DNA of 21,590 nt from CSBr16-57R1 sp041163265 (lineage in GTDB: Bacteria; Actinomycetota; Nitriliruptoria; Nitriliruptorales; Nitriliruptoraceae), in contig JBEARL010000016.1 of the NCBI GenBank assembly GCA_041163265.1, positions 1 through 21,590 on the forward strand, written 5' to 3'. Both the position numbers and the translations under genes were made by a program. Below are positions 14,381 through 21,274 of this stretch, in pieces (the first letter of the stretch is position 1; the number at the start of each line of letters is the position of its first letter). Under the pieces are notes generated by a model. That model worked only from the letters and a program-made list of their open reading frames with translations, did no database searches and was not told the origin of the DNA.

Positions 14381-16906
14381 GATACCGAGCGCTACGACCC
14401 CGCGTCGTTCGAGCCGGGGCTCGCCGATCGGTGGGCCTCGTCGGGCACGTACACGCTGACGCCGCCGGCGGCGGACCCGGCCCACCTCGCCGACGGTGAG
14501 CGCGCCTACTACGCGCTGACGATGTTCCCGTACCCCTCGGGCGACCTCCACATGGGGCACGCCGAGATCTTCACCATCCACGACGCGCTGGTCCGCCACC
14601 TCCGGATGACCGGCCACCGGGTGCTGAACCCGATCGGGTGGGACGCGTTCGGCCTGCCCGCCGAGAACGCGGCCCGGAAGCGCGGCGAGGACCCCCGCGC
14701 CTGGACCTACGCGAACATCGAGGAGCAGCGGCGCACGATCGCGCGCCTCGGCTACTCGTTCGACTGGTCGACGGTGCTGCGGACCTGCGACGCCGAGTAC
14801 TACCGCTGGACCCAGTGGATCTTCCTCGAGCTCCTCGACGCGGGGCTCGCGTACCGCCGCGAGGCGCTCGTCAACTGGGACCCGGTCGACCGGACCGTGC
14901 TCGCGAACGAGCAGGTCATCGACGGTCGCGGCGAGCGCTCGGGCGCCCTGGTCGAGCGCATCCCGCGGACGCAGTGGTTCTTCCGCATCACGCGGTACGC
15001 GGACGAGCTGCTCGACGGCCTCGACGCCATCGACTGGCCCGAGCGCGTCAAGAACGCCCAGCGGGCCTGGATCGGTCGGTCCGAGGGCGCCGAGGTCCGG
15101 TTCACCACCGCCGACGATGGCACCGAGGTCGTCGTCTACACGACCCGCCCCGACACGCTGCACGGCGCGACCTACTTCGTGTTCGCCCCCGAGCACCCGG
15201 TCGTCCTCGCGCGCATGGGCGACGACCCCGAGTACGCGGCGTTCCGGACCGAGGTGTCGCGCCGCAGCGAGATCGAGCGGCTCTCGGGGCTCGACGCCGA
15301 CGGCGGAGCCGGAGCCGACGGCGGAGCAGGTCGGGCCAAGCGTGGCGTCCGGCTGCCGTTCGACATGGTCAACCCCGTCGACGGCCGGACCATCCCGGCC
15401 TTCGCCGCCGACTACGTCCTGATGGAGTACGGCACGGGCGCGATCATGGCCGTCCCGGCCCACGACCAGCGCGACCTCGACTTCGCCCGCCAGTACGGGG
15501 CCGACGTCCGCGTCGTCGTCCAGCCCGACGACGGCACGGTGCTCGACCCGGCGACGATGACCGAGGCGTGGTCGGGCGACGGCACCACCGTGAACTCCGG
15601 TGCCTACGACGGCCTGCCCTGGCAGGAGACGAAGCGCCGCATCGTCGCCGACCTCGAGGCCCGGGGCGTCGCGACGGCCCGCGTCAACTACCGCCTGCGG
15701 GACTGGCTCATCTCGCGGCAGCGGTCCTGGGGCGCCCCGATCCCGGTCGTGCACTGCCCCGACTGCGGCGAGGTCGGCGTGCCCCGCGACCAGCTGCCGG
15801 TCCGGCTGCCCGACGACCTCGACTTCACCGTGCAGGGCTCGCCGCTCGAGGCGCACCCGACCTTCAAGCACGACGTCGTCTGCCCCCGGTGCGGGCACGC
15901 CGACGCGGTCCGCGACACGGACACGATGGACACGTTCGTCGACTCGTCCTGGTACTTCCTGCGCTACCTCGACCCCGGCAGCGCCGCGCACGCCTGGCCG
16001 GTCGAGGCGGCGGGGCGCTGGCTTCCGGTCGACCAGTACACGGGCGGCATCGAGCACGCGATCCTGCACCTGCTCTACAGCCGCTTCTTCGTGAAGGCCC
16101 TGCGCGACCTCGGTCACGTCGCGGCCGACGAGCCGTTCGCCCGCCTGCTGAACCAGGGCCAGGTCATCATGGGCGGGAAGGCGATGTCGAAGAGTCTCGG
16201 GAACCTCGTGGCACCCAAGGAGGTCTACGAGCGGTTCGGCGTCGACACCCTGCGGGCCACGATGCTGTTCGCCTCGGCGCCAGAGGACGACATCGACTGG
16301 GCCGACGTCTCGCCGACCGGCATGCACAAGTGGCTGTCGCGCGTCTGGCGGCTGGGCGTCGAGCACGTCGCCCGAGGTGGCGCGGCGGCCGGCGACGACG
16401 CCGACGGCCGGGCCCTCGCGCTGCGCCGGGCGGCGGCGTCCGCGGTCGAGGCCGCGGGCAAGGAGTACGCGGCCCGGAAGTACAACACGGCCATCGCCCG
16501 CATGATGGAGCTCACCAACGCGGTCAACGAGGCCCTGCGCACCGATCCGACCCCGGCCGTCGAGGCCGCGGTCGCCGACGCGCTGCGCGACCTGCTGCTG
16601 CTCCTGGCCCCGATCGCTCCGTTCGTCACCGAGGAGCTCTGGGGCCGCCTCGGTCGTGAGGGATCGGTCCACGAGCAGCGCTGGCCCGCGGCCGACCCGG
16701 CCCTGCTGGTCCGCGACGAGGTCGAGGTCCCCGTCCAGGTCAACGGGAAGCTCCGCGGCCGCGTCGTCGTGCCCGTGGGGACGTCGCGGGAGGACCTCGA
16801 GGCGGCGGCCCGAGCCGAGCCGACCGTCGCCGCGCACCTCGCCGGCGAGGTCGTGAAGGTCGTCGTCGTGCCCGATCGGATGGTCAACCTGGTCGTCCGA
16901 GGCTGA
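14378..16906 (+). CDS. leuS: Leucyl-tRNA synthetase
   Basis: Class Ia synthetase that charges tRNA-Leu. The 842-residue protein has FPYPSGDLHMGH with the HIGH motif at 58-61, GWDAFGLPAENAA, and the CP1 editing domain (TTRPDTLHGATYFVFAPEH and YGTGAIMAVPAHDQRDLDFA, the latter with the editing Asp). A Zn-ribbon-like insert has C460, C463, C502 and C505. DTFVDSSWYFLRY and the C-terminal anticodon and tail domains (VQVNGKLRGRVVVP) are present. The KMSKS-type loop reads AMSKS at 602-606, with Ala in place of the first Lys while the essential K605 is kept. A Gly/Ala-rich insert (DADGGAGADGGAG) lies in the editing domain. The start is GTG 14378, directly after a -10 box. The gene is divergent from tRNA-Ala. 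Confidence 0.97.
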   Translation: MDTERYDPASFEPGLADRWASSGTYTLTPPAADPAHLADGERAYYALTMFPYPSGDLHMGHAEIFTIHDALVRHLRMTGHRVLNPIGWDAFGLPAENAARKRGEDPRAWTYANIEEQRRTIARLGYSFDWSTVLRTCDAEYYRWTQWIFLELLDAGLAYRREALVNWDPVDRTVLANEQVIDGRGERSGALVERIPRTQWFFRITRYADELLDGLDAIDWPERVKNAQRAWIGRSEGAEVRFTTADDGTEVVVYTTRPDTLHGATYFVFAPEHPVVLARMGDDPEYAAFRTEVSRRSEIERLSGLDADGGAGADGGAGRAKRGVRLPFDMVNPVDGRTIPAFAADYVLMEYGTGAIMAVPAHDQRDLDFARQYGADVRVVVQPDDGTVLDPATMTEAWSGDGTTVNSGAYDGLPWQETKRRIVADLEARGVATARVNYRLRDWLISRQRSWGAPIPVVHCPDCGEVGVPRDQLPVRLPDDLDFTVQGSPLEAHPTFKHDVVCPRCGHADAVRDTDTMDTFVDSSWYFLRYLDPGSAAHAWPVEAAGRWLPVDQYTGGIEHAILHLLYSRFFVKALRDLGHVAADEPFARLLNQGQVIMGGKAMSKSLGNLVAPKEVYERFGVDTLRATMLFASAPEDDIDWADVSPTGMHKWLSRVWRLGVEHVARGGAAAGDDADGRALALRRAAASAVEAAGKEYAARKYNTAIARMMELTNAVNEALRTDPTPAVEAAVADALRDLLLLLAPIAPFVTEELWGRLGREGSVHEQRWPAADPALLVRDEVEVPVQVNGKLRGRVVVPVGTSREDLEAAARAEPTVAAHLAGEVVKVVVVPDRMVNLVVRG

Positions 16907-16917
16907 GAGGATCCCGC

Positions 16918-17763
16918 ATGCGCGTCCGTCCCGCCCTGCTCGCCGTCGCGTCGGCCCTGCTGCTCGCCGCCTGCGGCGGGGACGGCGGTGGGGGCGACGC
17001 CCGGGCGCTCGAGCCGCTGCCCGGGCTCGACCCGTACCTCGACCGCCTCCTGGCCCAGTGCGAGGCGGACGACGCCGAGTCCTGCGCGCGCCTCATCCTC
17101 GAGGACGGCGCCGACGTCTACGCCGACCGAGCCCTGGCGGCCCTGCGCGGCGACGGCGGCGGTGCGTCCGGCGACGACGAGGCCTCGCGGCTCGCGGCCT
17201 GCGAGGCCGGTGACGTCGAGGTCTGCGCCGAGCTGTACCTCGAGGCCCCCGTCGGATCCGAGCTCGAGCAGCGGGCCTTCGACGGCATGCTCGGCGGCAT
17301 CGCCCCGGGCGGCGGATCGGACGGAGGCGGTGACGCGGCCGCGGACGTCGCCATCGACCCCGACGGTGAGGCCTTCTTCGGCGACGTCGCGCTCGAGAGC
17401 GGGTTCGTACCGGACCCCTACATCCTCGAGCTGACCGCCGGCGGTGCGGGTGACGCGGCCTCGCTGGCCGTCGGGTGCGCGGGCGCCGTCGGCAGCCGCC
17501 CGGACCTGCGGCTCGAGTTCGACGCCGGTGTCCTGCCGCTGAACGTCTACGCCTACGCCGCAGACGAGGACCTGACGCTGGTCGTCCGCGACCCGGCGGG
17601 CCGGTACCTCTGCGACGACGACACCGAGGGGCTGTGGCCGGCCGTGCTGATCGACCGCCCGGCCTCGGGTGCCTACGAGATCTGGGTCGGCGTGTTCGGC
17701 GGCGCGGGCGTGTACGCCGATGCGACGCTGGCCATCTCGGAACTCGACCCCGTCTTCCCGTAG
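16918..17763 (+). CDS. Secreted lipoprotein with CEAGD-type repeats and a C-terminal beta-sandwich-like domain
   Basis: A 281-residue exported protein. The signal peptide MRVRPALLAVASALLLAAC has a lipobox (LAAC), so C19 would be lipidated and the protein anchored outside the membrane. The N-terminal half holds two related units, CEADDAESCARLILEDG (from about residue 44) and CEAGDVEVCAELYLEAPVGS (from about 95), each with a Cys pair. Similar CEAGD-xx-CxxLY-xx-PVGSE segments occur in other actinobacterial secreted proteins. A Gly/Asp linker (about 128-145) leads to a C-terminal domain with LRLEFDAGVLPLNVYAYAADEDLTLVVRDP-like and YLCDDDTEG segments, typical of a beta-sandwich found in secreted proteins of many phyla. 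No catalytic motif is seen. It lies 11 nt after leuS, with AGAGGA at 16906-16911 as Shine-Dalgarno, so it is probably co-transcribed. Confidence 0.82.
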   Translation: MRVRPALLAVASALLLAACGGDGGGGDARALEPLPGLDPYLDRLLAQCEADDAESCARLILEDGADVYADRALAALRGDGGGASGDDEASRLAACEAGDVEVCAELYLEAPVGSELEQRAFDGMLGGIAPGGGSDGGGDAAADVAIDPDGEAFFGDVALESGFVPDPYILELTAGGAGDAASLAVGCAGAVGSRPDLRLEFDAGVLPLNVYAYAADEDLTLVVRDPAGRYLCDDDTEGLWPAVLIDRPASGAYEIWVGVFGGAGVYADATLAISELDPVFP

Positions 17764-17787
17764 CCGGTCGTCCACAGGTCGCGGATC

Positions 17788-17827
17788 ACCCCTCGCGCAG
17801 GGGTCCCGCGTCGCGCAGGCTGGGCGC
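17788..17827 (+). promoter_or_regulatory. Hairpin and weak leaderless-type -10 box between the lipoprotein and comEA
   Basis: ACCCCT (17788-17793) pairs with AGGGGT (17799-17804) around loop CGCGC and could end the leuS-lipoprotein transcript. CAGGCT at 17816-17821 then lies exactly six nt before the comEA ATG at 17828, the same spacing as at leuS and vapB, but with C in place of the first T. Both assignments are tentative. Confidence 0.3.
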
Positions 17828-18631
17828 ATGGATCGCCCCGCGCCCCGTCCCTCCGACCCGCCGTCGTGGCAGGACGCCGACGCGTGGGTCGGCGTCGATG
17901 AGACGGCTGGGACCGGCATGCGCGAACGGTTGCTGCGGCCGTGGCTCGAGCCTCGCCCCGGCGAACTGCGCGGCGCGGTCGTGCTGCTCGCCGGGGCGCT
18001 GGCGCTGACCGGCGCGCTGTGGTTCGACGCCTCACGACGGCCCGAGGCGGCCGCGGTCCCGGTCCCGGTCGTCGAGGTGTCGGGACCCGCGGGGGCACCC
18101 GTCGGGGCCGTGGCGCCGGGCGGTGGTGCGCCGGGCGGTGGTGCGCGAGCGCCGGCGAGTGACCCCTTCGCGCCGGGCGGCCCCCTCGGACCGGCCGCCG
18201 GACCCACCGTGCACGTGACGGGTGCGGTCGCGCTGCCCGGCCTGCTCACCCTCGCCCCCGGGGCCCGCGTCGGGGACGCCGTGGCCGCGGCGGGCGGGGC
18301 GCTGCCCGACGCCTGGCTCGACCGCGTCAACCTCGCCCGGCCGGTCGCGGACGGCGAGCAGGTGCACGTGCCCCGCGTCGGGGAGGACGCCCCGCCGCCC
18401 GCCGCGTCCGGACCGACGTCGCAGGGGATCCTGCCCGACGGCCGGGTCGACCTGAACCGCGCGACCGCCGAGGAGCTCGCGACCCTGCCGGGCATCGGAC
18501 CGGCGCGGGCGGCGGCGATCATCGCCGCGCGCGAGGAGCAGCCCTTCGACGAGCCGGGTGACCTGCGTCGGGTCCCCGGCATCGGCGAGGCGACCTTCCA
18601 GCGTCTCGCGCCGCTCGTGGCGGTGCGCTGA
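17828..18631 (+). CDS. comEA: ComEA-like DNA-binding competence protein
   Basis: ComEA binds incoming double-stranded DNA at the outer face of the membrane and passes it to ComEC. The 267-residue protein has a cytoplasmic N-terminus of about 48 residues, one membrane segment at about 49-66 (GAVVLLAGALALTGALWF), and a Pro/Gly/Ala-rich spacer (about 85-125). An SLBB domain follows (VHVTGAVALPGLLTLAPG, from about 128). The C-terminus has two helix-hairpin-helix motifs (VDLNRATAEELATLPGIGPARA and DLRRVPGIGEATFQRL). Start ATG 17828 gives the full N-terminus; a second ATG at 17918 would still keep the membrane segment. The stop overlaps the comEC ATG (TGATG at 18629-18633). Confidence 0.93.
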   Translation: MDRPAPRPSDPPSWQDADAWVGVDETAGTGMRERLLRPWLEPRPGELRGAVVLLAGALALTGALWFDASRRPEAAAVPVPVVEVSGPAGAPVGAVAPGGGAPGGGARAPASDPFAPGGPLGPAAGPTVHVTGAVALPGLLTLAPGARVGDAVAAAGGALPDAWLDRVNLARPVADGEQVHVPRVGEDAPPPAASGPTSQGILPDGRVDLNRATAEELATLPGIGPARAAAIIAAREEQPFDEPGDLRRVPGIGEATFQRLAPLVAVR

Positions 18632-20175
18632 TGTCCGCCTCGACGCGGGGCGGCGGGGGACCGGCCGAGCGTCCCCGCCGCCACGAGCGCCACGGCGTCC
18701 GCAACGCCCTCGTGCTCGGCCCGATCGTCCCGATGACGTTCACGGCGCTGCTCGCGGGGCAGGCGGCCCGGCCGGTCGCCGGTGCGGCGGGCGCGGTCGT
18801 CGTCGTGGTCGCCGCCGCGGCCGCCGTCCTGCTCGTCGCCGTCGCGCACACGGCCCGGGTCGGCGCGACGTTCCTCGCGGGGCTGCTCCTCGTCCCCGCG
18901 ACGTTCGCCGTCGTGCTCGCCGGGGTCGTCGTCCGGGTCGCGACCCACGACCGGGGCATCCTGCCCGAGCTCGCGGCCCGGGGCGGCACGTCGGTGCTCG
19001 AGGCCCGCGTCGCGACCGAGCCCCGCCGGACCGACCGCGGCTTCCGCACGGTCCTGCGGGTCACGTCCGTGGACGGCGTCCCCACCCGCGAGCGGGCGGC
19101 CGCCGTGCTCGACACCTCCCCGGTGCTCGGGACGGCGCTGAGGGTGCGTGCCAGCGCCCGACCGCTGCCGGAGGACGGGTTCGGGCGGTGGCTCGCGCAG
19201 CAGCACGCCGCCGTCGTCCTCGACGTCCGCCGGGCCGACGTCACCGGGCCGCCGGGCATCCTCGGCACGTCCAGCGAGTGGGTCCGGGCCCGCATCCGGA
19301 GCGCCGCGACGCGGCACGCCGCCGAGGACGCCGGCGGACTGCTCGTCGGGTTCGTCACCGGCGACACGCGGCTGCTGCCGGAGGAGGACGTCGCCGCGAT
19401 GCAGGCGACGGGGCTGAGCCACCTCACGGCCGTGTCGGGGTCCAACGTGGCCGTGCTGCTCGGCGGCATCGCGGCGCTGCTCGCGGCGGCCCGCCTCGGA
19501 GCGCGGGCCCGGTGGGCGGTGCTGGCGGCGACGGTGCCGTGGTTCGCCTTCCTGACCCGGTTGGAGCCGAGCGTGCTCCGGGCCGGGGTGATGGCCCTGC
19601 TGGTGATCGGCGCGTCGGTCCGCGGGGTCGCACGCGACGCGCGGCACCTGCTCGCCGGCGCCGTGCTGCTGCTCCTCGCGCTCGATCCGCTGCTGTCCTG
19701 GTCGCTGGGGCTGCTGCTCTCGGCCGGGGCGACGCTGGGGGTGCTGGTCCTCGCGCCGGCGCTGGCGGTGCGGCTCGAGGGGCGGCTGCCACGGTCGGTC
19801 GCGCAGCTGCTCGGGGTGACGCTCGGGGCGCAGGTGGCCGTCGCCCCGATCCTGATCGCCGGGTTCGGGACGATCGAGCTGATCACCGTGCCGGCGAACA
19901 TGCTGGCCGTGCCGCTGGCCGCCGTCGGCTCGGCGCTGGCGTTCGTCGGCAGCGCGGTCGCACTGGTCTCGGTCGACGCCGCGAGCACCGCGTTCCTGGT
20001 CGCGAGCCCCGCCGCCCACGGGGTGCTGTGGGTGGCCCGGGTGGGGGAGACGCTGCCGGTCGCGGTCGCGCTGCCGGAGGGGACCGGGTGGACGATCGTC
20101 GGCGTCGCCGTCAGCGTCGCCCTGATGGTGCTGGTGGCGAGGCTGGGGCGGGACACGGGCGGTCCGACGAGGTGA
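18631..20175 (+). CDS. comEC: ComEC/Rec2-type DNA uptake channel, without metallo-beta-lactamase domain
   Basis: ComEC forms the inner-membrane channel for single-stranded DNA in natural transformation. The 514-residue protein has N-terminal membrane helices (about 25-105) and an OB-fold-like/DUF4131 region (about 110-200). The Competence domain follows, with FVTGD at 241-245, the signature LSHLTAVSGSNVAV starting at L262, and about eight further hydrophobic segments. It ends soon after the last helix (VGVAVSVALMVLVARLG). Full-length ComEC proteins are usually 700-800 residues and carry a C-terminal metallo-beta-lactamase-like domain beginning near '(F/V)LDVGQGD'. That domain is absent here, and a possible remnant lies 1 kb further at 21060-21200. 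The gene is translationally coupled to comEA (TGATG). Confidence 0.92.
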   Translation: MSASTRGGGGPAERPRRHERHGVRNALVLGPIVPMTFTALLAGQAARPVAGAAGAVVVVVAAAAAVLLVAVAHTARVGATFLAGLLLVPATFAVVLAGVVVRVATHDRGILPELAARGGTSVLEARVATEPRRTDRGFRTVLRVTSVDGVPTRERAAAVLDTSPVLGTALRVRASARPLPEDGFGRWLAQQHAAVVLDVRRADVTGPPGILGTSSEWVRARIRSAATRHAAEDAGGLLVGFVTGDTRLLPEEDVAAMQATGLSHLTAVSGSNVAVLLGGIAALLAAARLGARARWAVLAATVPWFAFLTRLEPSVLRAGVMALLVIGASVRGVARDARHLLAGAVLLLLALDPLLSWSLGLLLSAGATLGVLVLAPALAVRLEGRLPRSVAQLLGVTLGAQVAVAPILIAGFGTIELITVPANMLAVPLAAVGSALAFVGSAVALVSVDAASTAFLVASPAAHGVLWVARVGETLPVAVALPEGTGWTIVGVAVSVALMVLVARLGRDTGGPTR

Positions 20176-20194
20176 CGCGTCCGCTGCGGGTGCC

Positions 20195-20208
20195 GCGCGG
20201 CCCCGCGC
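20195..20208. terminator. Weak hairpin between convergent comEC and vapC
   Basis: GCGCG (20195-20199) pairs with CGCGC (20204-20208) around loop GCCC. It sits in the 36-nt gap between the convergent comEC and vapC stops. The stem is short, so a terminator role is uncertain. Confidence 0.25.
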
Positions 20209-20211
20209 CGC

Positions 20212-20616
20212 TCACCCCGGGGTGATGAACTCGCAGGCCGGACCCGGTGCGGAGATCAGCCGCGCGTCGAGGGTCGCGAGGGGGAGGCCGAACGACTCGG
20301 CGACCGCGACGTACCAGGCGTCGTAGGGCCTGACCGAGGACCTGAGCTCCCAGACGCGTGACGCGACGGCCTCGTAGGGGACCAGCGTGACGTCGAGACG
20401 GACGAGGTCGAGGTGGGCGAGGCTCGCCGCGTCGGCACCGATGCGTCCGAGCTGCACGGACCTTCGGAGCGTGTGCGCGACCTCGACGGGCAGCAGGTGC
20501 GGGGCGACGAGCCCGCCACCCGCACTGCCGGCGGTGATCACGCCCGCCGACCACTCGCCGTCGGCCCCGTCATCGACGAGCGCTGCGACGACGACGGATG
20601 CGTCGAGGACGGTCAG
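20212..20616 (-). CDS. vapC: VapC-family PIN-domain ribonuclease toxin
   Basis: PIN-domain RNase toxin, neutralised by the antitoxin encoded just upstream. With the start placed at CTG 20616-20614 the protein has 134 residues. The four PIN acidic residues are D5 (TVLDASVVVAALVDDG), E45 (LLPVEVAHTLRR), D99 (RPYDAWYVAVAES) and D117 (PLATLDARL), all intact. No ATG, GTG or TTG gives a full N-terminus: the first GTG in frame (20541) would remove D5 and the first strand, so it is not credible. CTG aligns with the normal Met of VapC proteins and overlaps the vapB TGA by 3 nt (CTGA on the minus strand). Translation probably depends on coupling to vapB. Targets of such toxins are often tRNA or rRNA, but this one cannot be assigned. 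Confidence 0.85.
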   Translation of the reverse strand: MTVLDASVVVAALVDDGADGEWSAGVITAGSAGGGLVAPHLLPVEVAHTLRRSVQLGRIGADAASLAHLDLVRLDVTLVPYEAVASRVWELRSSVRPYDAWYVAVAESFGLPLATLDARLISAPGPACEFITPG

Positions 20617-20849
20617 GACCGTGCCTCGTCGAGCAGCGCGACGATGTCCTGCGCCGGCAGCGAGGTGCCCAGTGCCGCCGTGCGGGCACGTACCTCGCTC
20701 ATGAGCCGTGCCGGGTCGGGTCGGGACGCGAGGTCGATGAGCGCACCGCGGAGGTACTCCTGGAGCGATCGACCGCTGCGACCGGCTCGCGCGGCGAGCT
20801 CGTCCCGGACCTCGTCGGGGACGTTCCGGATGGAGATGACGGTGGGCAT
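20613..20849 (-). CDS. vapB: VapB/FitA-type ribbon-helix-helix antitoxin
   Basis: A 78-residue antitoxin. The N-terminal ribbon-helix-helix reads PTVISIRNVPDEVRDELAARAG followed by SLQEYLRGALIDLA, the FitA-like form that dimerises and binds its own promoter. The C-terminal half (RLMSEVRARTAALGTSLPAQDIVALLDEAR) would wrap the toxin. Start ATG 20849 begins the conserved strand; upstream in-frame codons lack similarity. It precedes and overlaps vapC, as is usual. Autorepression by the VapBC complex is a family property, and the target would be the region around 20850-20885. Confidence 0.9.
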   Translation of the reverse strand: MPTVISIRNVPDEVRDELAARAGRSGRSLQEYLRGALIDLASRPDPARLMSEVRARTAALGTSLPAQDIVALLDEARS

Positions 20850-20861
20850 GATGGCAGAGTA
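20850..20861 (-). promoter_or_regulatory. Probable leaderless promoter of vapBC
   Basis: The minus strand reads TACTCT at 20861-20856, then six nt (GCCATC), then the vapB ATG at 20849. The spacing is the same as at leuS. No Shine-Dalgarno can exist in such a message. No clear -35 box is seen. Confidence 0.5.
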
Positions 20862-20984
20862 GCTGTGACGACTGCGTTCTGCATGCACGACGACGCCTTG
20901 GGTTCGGGCGGCTCCGAAGTGCTGCCGCGGCGGCCAGTCTGGCCTCCTGCCGGGCCGGTCGACCAATCGGTCTCGAAACTGTGG

Positions 20985-21200
20985 ATGACCGCGGCGGGGA
21001 GGCGGGCGTCGATCCGATTCTCCGCAGGTGCCCGTCGGGGTCGCCCCGACGGGCACCTGTGCCTGCAGGCTCGGGGCCTGCCGGCGCTGCTGCTCCTCCT
21101 CGGCCTGCTGTTCGCCGGGTGCATGTCTGGCGGTTCGCGCAGCGACGGGATGCAGACCGCGGACGCCCCGTTCACACTGCGCGTCCTCGACGTCGGCCAG
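20985..21200 (+). pseudogene. Remnant of a lipoprotein with ComEC-like metallo-beta-lactamase start
   Basis: In one frame the plus strand reads a hydrophobic signal segment ALLLLLGLLFAGC with a lipobox (LFAGC), a short Ser/Gly spacer, and then FTLRVLDVGQ ending at 21200. LDVGQ is the first strand and turn of the metallo-beta-lactamase-like domain of ComEC and related secreted hydrolases, normally followed by GDA. Here it is followed by PTCPFPCPC, which does not match, and the frame then runs antisense into the DUF1801 gene. No HxHxDH motif follows. The start is unclear: the nearest in-frame ATG is 20985, giving an unusually long Arg-rich n-region that spans the hairpin. I read it as a gene truncated at its 3' side. 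It could also be chance, but the lipobox and LDVGQ in one frame make that less likely. Confidence 0.4.
21025..21059. terminator. 16-bp perfect inverted repeat, probable strong terminator
   Basis: CAGGTGCCCGTCGGGG (21025-21040) pairs without mismatch with CCCCGACGGGCACCTG (21044-21059) around the loop TCG. A G-U pair extends it by one. On the minus strand it lies 216 nt downstream of the DUF1801 stop and upstream of vapB, so it could insulate vapBC from that transcript. It has no U-tract on either side. Confidence 0.5.
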
Positions 21201-21274
21201 CCGACGTGCCCCTTCCCCTGTCCGTGCCGTGACGTGACGCTGTCGTCGCGCCTCCGGGTCGGAGCCTGGACCCG

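Larger units (their letters stand above)
20862..21274. other. 413-nt stretch without an intact gene
   Basis: This gap between vapBC and the DUF1801 gene holds three things: a 13-nt palindrome GGCCAGTCTGGCC (20932-20944), the 16-bp hairpin at 21025-21059, and the broken lipoprotein start at 20985-21200. Base use is less uniformly GC-rich than in the neighbouring genes (for example the stretch around 20960-20990). No insertion sequence, tRNA fragment or direct repeat flanking vapBC was found by eye. Confidence 0.6.

Noticed and set aside
16225..20019. A 1264-codon open frame on the minus strand, with other long antisense frames such as 2692-4782 and 14231-16837
   Set aside because: They lie opposite clearly conserved genes (leuS, comEA, comEC, ALDH). 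Long antisense frames arise from the strong third-position GC bias, and their products are Arg/Pro/Ala-rich without family motifs.
20541..20543. GTG 20541 as the vapC start
   Set aside because: It would delete the first beta strand and the catalytic Asp of the PIN domain, which are encoded in frame upstream.
20212..20849. vapBC as part of an insertion sequence or integron cassette
   Set aside because: No transposase, terminal inverted repeats, target duplication or attC-like site was found around it by eye.
20932..20944. Palindrome GGCCAGTCTGGCC as a VapBC operator
   Set aside because: It lies about 70 nt upstream of the vapB -10 box, far for autorepression, and short GC palindromes are frequent by chance here.
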